In this document: piece by piece, positions 7,957 to 14,117 of the stretch
How the letters are laid out: each line of letters starts with the position of its first letter
Position numbering within the stretch: position 1 is the stretch's first letter
Assembly: GCA_018897395.1 (NCBI GenBank)
Contig: JAHIKV010000257.1
Coordinates: 1 to 28,106 of the forward strand
DNA length: 28,106 bases
Source of the DNA: Planctomycetota bacterium
GTDB lineage: Bacteria > Planctomycetota > Planctomycetia > Pirellulales > Thermoguttaceae
Reading direction: 5' to 3'
Program-made: the position numbers and the translations under genes
Notes under the pieces: generated by a model
What the model saw: the letters and a program-made list of their open reading frames with translations, nothing else
What the model was told of the DNA's origin: nothing
The model's database searches: none

Positions 7957-9216
7957 CTATTCCGGCAGCGGTTTTCCTTTGGTTTCAGGACCGAACCAAA
8001 TAACGACCATGCCGACGACGTAGACCAAAGTAATGGTGGCACAAGCCGAGGGGTAGCTGCCGCCGAAGGCCGCCATCAACGAGCCGGTCGTAATGGCGCC
8101 GCCGGCGGCAAAAATCCGGCCGAAATTAAACGACAACCCTTGGCCCGTGGCGCGGACCCGGGTCGGAAACAACTCGGGCAGATAGAGCGGCGCCCAGCCG
8201 TAGAAGGCGGCCGTGACAATACCCGCCAGCCCCGAAATTATCATGAACTGCACGAAGTAGTCGTCGAACGGACGATCGACGTCGAACATGCGGAACAGAT
8301 AGAAACACAATCCGAACGAGAGTACACACAACAGAAAGTAGGCGGGACGGCGGCCCAAGCGATGACCGAGCATCGAACCAAACAGGCAACCGATGATCGC
8401 GCCGATGGAAAGCATGAACTGCACCTGGGCTTTGGCGTGGGGATTCTCCTTGCCGGCGAGTTGGTCGGCCCAGAGGGGCAGGAACCCCGATACTGCCGCC
8501 CAGGTGGCAATCAACGGCACGGCACAAACCGCAATGGCCAACAAGGTTTTTCCAAGAAGCGGCGATTTAAAAATCTCGCGCATCGGCGTGGTGCGGCGGT
8601 GATCGACCGACGCTTTCCAGCGTTCCGATTCAGGAACGAAAAAGATCACCAGCAGCGCCAACAGCGCCGGCGCCGCTCCGGCGAGCATCATTATCCGCCA
8701 CGTATCGGTGGTTACGGCAAAGAACATGCCCACGACCGAAATTAACAGGAACCCGACGTTGGCCGCCGCTCCGATGACACCGGCCAATAGCGGCCTGAAC
8801 CTATCGGGCCAACATTCCATGACCAATGCCACGGCCAGTGCCCATTGGCCACCCATGCCCAGCGCGGCAATGAAGCGGAATATGAACAGTTGCCAAGGCG
8901 CCGTTGCAAAATAGCATATGCCGGTAAATATGGAGTAGACGAAGATGCTCAAGGCCATCCCGCGAACCCGGCCGATCTTGTCGCCAAGCCATCCGAAGAC
9001 CAATCCGCCGCCGGCGGCGCCGAGCATGAAAGCGGCAATCAAATACCCGTTCCATTGACCGACCAGCGCGTCATCGGTTACGCCCATCAAGTCCTGCAAG
9101 GCAGGCCGGGCAACGAGCGGAAACAATCCCATTTCCACCCCGTCGAACATCCACCCGAGAAACGCCGCCGCCAGCACAAGCCACTGCCCGGTTGTCAAGG
9201 ATTTTTCTTCGCTCAT
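7957..9216 (-). CDS. MFS transporter, sugar/acid symporter type
   Basis: A 419-residue 12-helix major facilitator. Visible motifs are the loop 2-3 signature GWLGDKIGRVRG, a second copy-like LGHRLGRRP between helices 8 and 9, PESERW after helix 6, and PETKGKPLPE at the C-terminus. These fit the sugar porter and aromatic acid:H+ symporter branches. The substrate is not known; the adjacent DUF1080 gene suggests a sugar or sugar acid. The start ATG at 9216 has AAGGGA upstream. A promoter lies at 9390-9418, leaving a leader of about 167 nt. Confidence 0.9.
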   Translation of the reverse strand: MSEEKSLTTGQWLVLAAAFLGWMFDGVEMGLFPLVARPALQDLMGVTDDALVGQWNGYLIAAFMLGAAGGGLVFGWLGDKIGRVRGMALSIFVYSIFTGICYFATAPWQLFIFRFIAALGMGGQWALAVALVMECWPDRFRPLLAGVIGAAANVGFLLISVVGMFFAVTTDTWRIMMLAGAAPALLALLVIFFVPESERWKASVDHRRTTPMREIFKSPLLGKTLLAIAVCAVPLIATWAAVSGFLPLWADQLAGKENPHAKAQVQFMLSIGAIIGCLFGSMLGHRLGRRPAYFLLCVLSFGLCFYLFRMFDVDRPFDDYFVQFMIISGLAGIVTAAFYGWAPLYLPELFPTRVRATGQGLSFNFGRIFAAGGAITTGSLMAAFGGSYPSACATITLVYVVGMVVIWFGPETKGKPLPE

Positions 9217-9260
9217 GCTTCGTCCCTTCGGATGGAATTATTGGTCCTGATTGATTGGTA

Positions 9261-9312
9261 GGCGGGACAGACTCGCTCGTCCGCCCTGGGGGTAGGCCAG
9301 AACGCCCACCCC
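9261..9312. repeat. Palindromic repeat in the transporter leader
   Basis: GGCGGGACAGACTCGCTCGT with CCGCC forms a hairpin (9261-9285), and a second related block GGTAGGCCAGAACGCCCACC follows. It resembles the other palindromic intergenic elements and would lie in the 5' leader of the MFS transcript. Confidence 0.55.
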
Positions 9313-9389
9313 GCCGAAAGGCTATCCGCCATGTTCACGGAGCAGCATCGCTAGCCAGGCATTGCCCTGACGTACAGTTAGAATCAGAT

Positions 9390-9418
9390 AGTATAGGCAA
9401 CGCGGAAGGAGGTGACAA
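9390..9418 (-). promoter_or_regulatory. Sigma70-type promoter for the MFS-DUF1080 operon
   Basis: On the minus strand the -35 TTGTCA (9413-9418) and -10 TATACT (9390-9395) are separated by 17 nt. Transcription would start near 9383. Confidence 0.7.
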
Positions 9419-9478
9419 CCGGTGAGACGCGGCAACGTAAGGACAACAAAGTATCAGTTCGAGTCCAGAGATATTTTT

Positions 9479-9614
9479 CATTTAGCCCGCCGTGAATACA
9501 CGGCGGGGAGGGTTGACAATGGAAACCGCGCTTGCCCCCGGTGTATTCACCGTGATTGCCCCCGGTGTATTCACCGTGATTGCCCCCGGTGTATTCACCG
9601 GGGGCTAAATACGG
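9479..9614. repeat. Palindromic element B, copy 1, with 24-nt tandem amplification
   Basis: The left hairpin is CCCGCCGTG-AATA-CACGGCGGG. The right hairpin is GCCCCCGGTG-TATT-CACCGGGGGC. The ends are ATTTAGC and GCTAAATAC. Next to the right hairpin a 24-nt unit (TGCCCCCGGTGTATTCACCG plus TGAT) is present in two full copies (9533-9556, 9557-9580) before the final arm. Other copies are at 11200-11288 and 27778-27865. No gene is seen in 9217-9838. Confidence 0.9.
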
Positions 9615-9791
9615 GTGTTTCTAGTTGAAGAATCGATCTAATCCGTCGCCGCAAACACCCCATGCCACCCAGACTCACTAAATAACCGCCACCAGGACGC
9701 CCCATTGCGTTCCGCCCGGAACCGCTCTTGACCCCGTGGAAAGGCATTGGTATTGAACCTGTTCTCCCGTCGGCTCTCTTTTCGTGTAGTT

Positions 9792-9827
9792 CCTCCTCTC
9801 CACAATAAACCTCCTCTCCACAATAAA
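9792..9827. repeat. 18-bp perfect tandem duplication
   Basis: CCTCCTCTCCACAATAAA occurs twice in a row (9792-9809, 9810-9827), ending 11 nt before the GTG start at 9839. It lies in the untranslated region of the first beta-barrel gene. Confidence 0.95.
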
Positions 9828-9838
9828 GGGGAACAGAG

Positions 9839-11179
9839 GTGAAAACCGCGAAAATTTTATGCGGCCTGGTCGCAATGTCTTGGATTTGGGCATTGTCGCC
9901 CGCCTTGGCCCAACGAGTGCAATTTGCCACGCCGGTCCAGAACACAACGTCCCCCTACTCGTCGGGGACATTGGGTGCAAGTCCTCCTCCAGTAACTACT
10001 TTCCCCCCCGCGTCGACATATAACACGCCATCGCCTGCGCCATATTCTTCGCCAACGCCTGCGCCATATTCATCTCCGTCGCCGCCGGCGCTGCTCTCGT
10101 CTCCTCCGTCGCCGACGTATGCCCAACCCGGCGCGACCTCCGGCGGGACGGCCCCGCCCTACTCGCCCCAGCCTTATTCAACACCGCAGCCTGCGATCAA
10201 CATGCCTCCGCCGGGCGTACCAGGTGGAGTGATCCAACCGCCGCCGACCAATTGGGACCCTTACGCCGCTCCCGGCGGCACCCCCAGCGCGCTGCTGCCG
10301 AATGACCCCTATTTCCAGTCGTCGCCGAACATCAGTATGGCGACCATGCAGAAGTTCGTGCAACACGTGGACCTCGACTATCACTGGTTCGCCGGCCACG
10401 GCGACCACGAACTGGGCATCCACGACATGGGGTTGAGCGTTACTTTTGCCTTCCCGATGTTCTACAACTCGCAGACGCCGCTGCTGGTCACGCCGGGCTT
10501 TTTTCTGCATTGCTGGGACGGTCCGGTGTCGATTCCGCAAACGGTACCGAGCGATCCGTGGCCGGCCGACCTGCCGCCGCGGACCTTCGACGCGTATCTC
10601 GACGCCGCCTGGAACCCGCAAGTCACCCCCTGGTTCGGCGGTGAATTAAATTTCCGTATCGGCATCTACAGCGATTTCACCCGCGTAACCAGCGACAGCC
10701 TGCGATTCATGGGCAAGGGAATGGCGGTGTTGAACTTCTCACCCCACATGAAGGTCAAGGCGGGCGTGTGGTATCTCGACCGCAATCAGATCAAAATCCT
10801 CCCCGCCGGCGGCATCTGTTGGACGCCCAACGCCGACGTCTACTTCGACATCCTCTTTCCCAACCCGGAAATCGGCAAGCGGCTAACCACTTGGGGAAAT
10901 ACCGATTGGTGGATGTATTTCGCCGGCGACTACGGCGGCGGCACCTGGACGATCAAACGCAACAGCGGACTTGGTATTGCCACCGACGGCACCTACGACC
11001 GCTTCGATTACAACGACATCCGCATCGCGCTGGGGCTGAGGTTCGAGACCCTTCGCAAGTTCAACGGGTACTTCGAGGTTGGTTTCGCTTGCTCGCGCGA
11101 ACTGGTCTACCGGAGCGATCTCCCCCCGGCGTTCTATCCCAACAACACCGTCTATCTCGGCGCCGGGTTGTCGTACTGA
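9839..11179 (+). CDS. Exported Pro-rich protein with C-terminal beta-barrel-like domain
   Basis: A 446-residue protein with a clear signal peptide (1-25, cleaved after SPALAQ). A Pro/Ser/Tyr-rich disordered segment (about 35-150) contains two near copies of a 24-nt repeat encoding SPAPYSSPT-type units. The compact C-terminal domain (about 165-446) is rich in aromatic residues and alternating strands and ends in LSY, as expected for an outer-membrane barrel recognised through a C-terminal aromatic residue. It may belong to a DUF6268-like outer-membrane barrel family; this is from memory of the family and is untested. The GTG start has GGGGAACAGAG upstream. The next gene is a paralogue without the Pro-rich segment. 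Function unknown. Confidence 0.8.
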   Translation: MKTAKILCGLVAMSWIWALSPALAQRVQFATPVQNTTSPYSSGTLGASPPPVTTFPPASTYNTPSPAPYSSPTPAPYSSPSPPALLSSPPSPTYAQPGATSGGTAPPYSPQPYSTPQPAINMPPPGVPGGVIQPPPTNWDPYAAPGGTPSALLPNDPYFQSSPNISMATMQKFVQHVDLDYHWFAGHGDHELGIHDMGLSVTFAFPMFYNSQTPLLVTPGFFLHCWDGPVSIPQTVPSDPWPADLPPRTFDAYLDAAWNPQVTPWFGGELNFRIGIYSDFTRVTSDSLRFMGKGMAVLNFSPHMKVKAGVWYLDRNQIKILPAGGICWTPNADVYFDILFPNPEIGKRLTTWGNTDWWMYFAGDYGGGTWTIKRNSGLGIATDGTYDRFDYNDIRIALGLRFETLRKFNGYFEVGFACSRELVYRSDLPPAFYPNNTVYLGAGLSY

Positions 11180-11199
11180 AAACGTGTTTTGAAATCATT

Positions 11200-11288
11200 C
11201 ATTTAGCCCGCCGTGAATACACGGCGGGGATGAGTGGTTGGACGCACCAGACCGTGCCCCGGGTGTATTCACCCGGGGCTAAATACGG
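11200..11288. repeat. Palindromic element B, copy 2
   Basis: The hairpins are CCCGCCGTG-AATA-CACGGCGGG and GCCCCGGGTG-TATT-CACCCGGGGC, with ATTTAGC/GCTAAATAC ends. Here the flanks are also inverted: GTGTTTTGAAAT lies to the left and ATTTCAAAACAC to the right. It separates the two barrel paralogues. Confidence 0.9.
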
Positions 11289-11340
11289 ATAATGCAATTT
11301 CAAAACACTTTCTAAAGCATAACCTACCCATAAGTGATGA

Positions 11341-12363
11341 ATGATGAACGCTAAGTATTGGCTTCTGTTGTTGACATTCATCATTCTACATTCTACATTC
11401 ATCATTTCCCATGCCCAGGTCGTCCGTCTTCCGGCCGTAGCGCCGGCGGAGGCGGGCCCGCCGGGCCGGCTGGTTTCGCACCCCGACTCGTCGGCCGAGA
11501 TACTCCAGATGCCGGGCGAGTTGGGCGTTGCGCCCGCCACTGCTCCGCAAAGCGAGCCGCAACTTCCACCCGGCGTGCGCGGCGGCGTGTTCCAGAAACT
11601 GCTCTTCGACGCCGCGTGGCTTGCGCCCGGAGGCAACGACGGCATGGGGATGAACGACTTGCAGTTGCAGTCGATTTTCGCGTTGCCCTGTCCGACCATC
11701 GACTCGCCGCTGCTGATAACACCCGGTTTCGCGGTGCATTATTTGCAAGGACCGCGCCGCGTCGATCTGCCGCCGCGGCTCCACGAGGGCTATGTTCAAT
11801 TCCGGTGGCTTTCGCAGTTGAACTCGAAGCTCGGGCTCGATCTGGCGATAACCCCGGGCGTTTACAGCGATTTCCGGCAGGAAGCCGCCGATTCGTTCCG
11901 GCTGACCGGCCACGGCGCGGCCGCCTGGAACTGGACGGATAAGGCCAAGGTGGTGCTCGGGGCGGCGTATCTCGACCGGCCCGACGCGGAAGTTATTCCC
12001 ATCGGAGGGGTGGTCTGGACGCCGCACGAGGACGTGAAGTTCGACCTGGTTTTCCCACACCCGAGAATCTCGCGCCGCATCTACTGGGGTGGGTGCGGCG
12101 GCGACGAGAAACAGGATTGGGTCTATCTGGCCGGCGAGTTCGCCGGCGACGCCTGGGCCATCCGCCGAGCCGACGGAAGCGACGATCAAGTCGTTCTGAG
12201 CGACTATCGAGTCATTCTAGGACTGGAGCGCAAGGTATCCGGCGGGCTGAGTTCCCGCTTCGAGGTCGGCTACGTCTTCAGCCGCCGCATCCGCTACACC
12301 AGCGGCACGCCCGAATACCGGCCCACCGACACCGTGATGCTCCGCGGCGGTTTGACCTATTGA
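11341..12363 (+). CDS. Exported beta-barrel-like protein, paralogue of the preceding gene
   Basis: A 340-residue protein with a signal peptide (about 1-26, LLLLTFIILHSTFIISHAQ), a short Pro-rich linker and a C-terminal domain that aligns by eye with the upstream protein. Shared features are LPPR, GVYSDF/GIYSDF, YLDR, GG-WTP-V-FD-FP-P, YLAGEFAG/YFAGDYGG and the terminal LTY. It is probably an outer-membrane barrel of unknown function. ATG codons at 11341 and 11344 are both possible. The start region and signal-peptide core are made of short direct repeats (ATTCATCATT, ACATTCT), so the signal peptide may come from a simple-repeat element. Confidence 0.8.
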   Translation: MMNAKYWLLLLTFIILHSTFIISHAQVVRLPAVAPAEAGPPGRLVSHPDSSAEILQMPGELGVAPATAPQSEPQLPPGVRGGVFQKLLFDAAWLAPGGNDGMGMNDLQLQSIFALPCPTIDSPLLITPGFAVHYLQGPRRVDLPPRLHEGYVQFRWLSQLNSKLGLDLAITPGVYSDFRQEAADSFRLTGHGAAAWNWTDKAKVVLGAAYLDRPDAEVIPIGGVVWTPHEDVKFDLVFPHPRISRRIYWGGCGGDEKQDWVYLAGEFAGDAWAIRRADGSDDQVVLSDYRVILGLERKVSGGLSSRFEVGYVFSRRIRYTSGTPEYRPTDTVMLRGGLTY

Positions 12364-12392
12364 CACTGACGGCCGCAGGGGGACGGCAAAGC

Positions 12393-12605
12393 TCAAGCCG
12401 TCTGTAGGACTTCGATGCTGTTGACGTGGACCAAGGCAACGTGAACGAAGCGGTCGGTCGCGGGATCGACAATGGCCATCCGATTTTTGCCGACGGCGAG
12501 GACTTCCGGGTGGCGGACCTGATAGACTTCTCCGTTGGAAAGCCGCATCTCGAACGGCTCGAAGGGTCGGCGATTCAACCACTCGCGGATCGTTTCTGCG
12601 TTCAT
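12393..12605 (-). CDS. Small conserved protein of unknown function
   Basis: A 70-residue protein with IREWLNRRPFEPFEMRLSNG, then VRHPE and VGKNRMAIVD. The PFxPF and VRHPE pattern is familiar from small unannotated planctomycete proteins and suggests a compact beta-rich fold. No catalytic motif is seen. It has its own promoter at 12650-12679 and converges with the barrel gene. Function unknown. Confidence 0.75.
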   Translation of the reverse strand: MNAETIREWLNRRPFEPFEMRLSNGEVYQVRHPEVLAVGKNRMAIVDPATDRFVHVALVHVNSIEVLQTA

Positions 12606-12649
12606 TGAAATAGCCCTGCACCAAAAGTCAAAGAAACTTGATACAATTA

Positions 12650-12679
12650 ATTATACCACTTTCGTCTGGGAAGGTTCAA
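12650..12679 (-). promoter_or_regulatory. Sigma70-type promoter for the 70-residue protein
   Basis: The minus strand has a -35 TTGAAC (12674-12679), an 18-nt spacer and a consensus -10 TATAAT (12650-12655), about 45 nt upstream of the ATG at 12605. Confidence 0.75.
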
Positions 12680-12714
12680 GAGGATAGCAACTTCTATCTC
12701 GAGACTCAACATCC

Positions 12715-13920
12715 ATGTCCGATTTCATATTCGTTACGTGCCAGATTGGCGCCGAGGGCGCGGTTAAGGGGGAGCTTGCCCGACGTTGGCCGGCGTTCCG
12801 GCTGGCCTTTTCGCGGCCAGGGTTCCTAACGTTCAAGCTGCCGTCGATTCATCGCCTGGCAGAAGATTTCGATCTGGAATCGGTTTTCGCCCGGGCTTAT
12901 GGATTCTCGCTCGGAAAAGTGACGGGCAAAACGCCGGAAAAAATAGCCGCCGACTTACGGGCGGGGGCTGGCCGCTTCAGCGGCCAGTATTTTGGACAAA
13001 CGCCGGAAGAATTGGCCGCCGGCGTCTGGAAGGCGGCCGAAGGACGGCCGGTGCAAAGAATCCACGTTTGGCAGAAGGACGCCAGAGCGGCCGGAGACCG
13101 GGGATTCGAGCCTTCGCTGTCCGAGGAAGCCTCGAACGTACATCGGCTGTTGGTCGAGGCTTGTCCGCATCCGGAAAACCTGGTCCGAGGTGGAGTGGCA
13201 CGGGCATCTTGCCCGTGCTCAGGCCAACACTGGCGAGACGCCAGTGCCACCCAAGCCGCCAGAGCGGGCGAGTCGGTTCTGGATTGCGTCCTGTTGACGC
13301 CAGATCAATGGTGGATCGGCTATCACCGGGCAAATTCGATTCCGTCGCTTTATCCGGGTGGGATGATGTCGCTCGAACTGCCGCTGGAGGCGGTCTCGCG
13401 GGCGTGGCTGAAAATGGAAGAGGCCTTGCGATGGTCGCGATTGCCGATCCCGCGCGGCGCACGGGTAGCCGAGATCGGCAGCGCGCCGGGCGGGGCCAGC
13501 CAGGCGCTGCTGGCCCGTGGGATGTGGGTCACCGGAATCGACCCCGCCGAGATGGATCCGGCCGTGTTGAATCATCCCTGCTTCACTCACATCCGACGCC
13601 GCAGCACGCAGGTGCGCAGGCGCGAGTTCCAGAAAATCCGTTGGTTGACGGCCGACATGAACGTCGCCCCGAAATACACGCTGGACGCAATCGAGGCGAT
13701 TGTCGCGCATCCGCGGGTCAGCATTCGAGGGCTGCTGTTGACGCTAAAACTCACCCGCTGGGACTTGGCCGAGCAGTTGCCCGATCATCTCGACCGCATC
13801 CGAAGCTGGGGCTTCAACGTGGTCCGTGCCAGGCAGCTCCATCACAACGGTCGGGAAGTGTGCGTGGCCGCACTGCAGCAGCCATTCCATCGAAAACCCT
13901 TTCTCGGTCAGCGGCGGTAA
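12715..13920 (+). CDS. rlmM: RlmM-like FtsJ-fold rRNA 2'-O-methyltransferase
   Basis: A 401-residue protein with a THUMP-like N-terminal region and an FtsJ/RrmJ-type SAM methyltransferase domain. Motif I is EIGSAPGGAS (from residue 253). The catalytic K-D-K-E tetrad of 2'-O-methyltransferases is visible as K233 (LKMEEA), D314 (LTADM), K345 (LTLKLTRW) and E381 (GREVC). This fits RlmM, which modifies C2498 of 23S rRNA in E. coli; the exact target here is inferred. About residues 160-178 (GVARASCPC to WRDASATQ) are encoded by a palindromic repeat inserted in frame between the THUMP-like and catalytic parts. No clear ribosome binding site precedes the ATG. Confidence 0.85.
   Translation: MSDFIFVTCQIGAEGAVKGELARRWPAFRLAFSRPGFLTFKLPSIHRLAEDFDLESVFARAYGFSLGKVTGKTPEKIAADLRAGAGRFSGQYFGQTPEELAAGVWKAAEGRPVQRIHVWQKDARAAGDRGFEPSLSEEASNVHRLLVEACPHPENLVRGGVARASCPCSGQHWRDASATQAARAGESVLDCVLLTPDQWWIGYHRANSIPSLYPGGMMSLELPLEAVSRAWLKMEEALRWSRLPIPRGARVAEIGSAPGGASQALLARGMWVTGIDPAEMDPAVLNHPCFTHIRRRSTQVRRREFQKIRWLTADMNVAPKYTLDAIEAIVAHPRVSIRGLLLTLKLTRWDLAEQLPDHLDRIRSWGFNVVRARQLHHNGREVCVAALQQPFHRKPFLGQRR
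13195..13250. repeat. Palindromic repeat inserted in frame into the methyltransferase gene
   Basis: GGCACGGGCATCTTGCCCGT and CACTGGCGAGACGCCAGTG are two hairpins inside GTGGCA/TGCCAC ends. They interrupt the coding sequence without shifting frame. It resembles the intergenic element at 17812-17888 in having two hairpins within short inverted ends. Confidence 0.8.
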
Positions 13921-14040
13921 GAAACGTAGAACCCTTCCGCTTTGCCGATTTGTCAAAGTAGAGGGGGAGCTTGCGAGTAATTCAAGCTGTGACGAATGTT
14001 GCGCCGATTCACGTCATACCGTGAGCCGTTCATTGCCCGA

Positions 14041-14069
14041 TTGACCGGCCCGCAAATCCTCCCTAAAAT
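14041..14069 (+). promoter_or_regulatory. Sigma70-type promoter for the repeat-protein operon
   Basis: The -35 TTGACC (14041-14046) and -10 TAAAAT (14064-14069) are separated by 17 nt. The start would be near 14076, about 42 nt before the ATG at 14118. Confidence 0.65.
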
Positions 14070-14117
14070 ACCTCGCTTTAACGCCGTTCCTTGGTTGCCA
14101 TGGCAGGAGATCACTTG

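Noticed and set aside
9533..9605. Three spaced copies that could suggest a CRISPR-like array
   Set aside because: The 24-nt units are directly adjacent with no variable spacers and belong to palindromic element B.
9405..9628. Near-perfect Shine-Dalgarno GGAAGGAGGTGA followed by a GTG reading frame of 68 codons
   Set aside because: The same bases form the spacer and -35 of the minus-strand MFS promoter, and most of the frame is translated repeat (CPRCIHRD units).
9728..9756. Promoter for the first barrel gene (TTGACC, 17 nt, TATTGA)
   Set aside because: The -10 matches the consensus at only three positions.
12977..13710. Long open frames opposite the methyltransferase and other GC-rich genes
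   Set aside because: They are antisense shadows caused by high GC, with no motifs, and the opposite strand has a well-supported gene.
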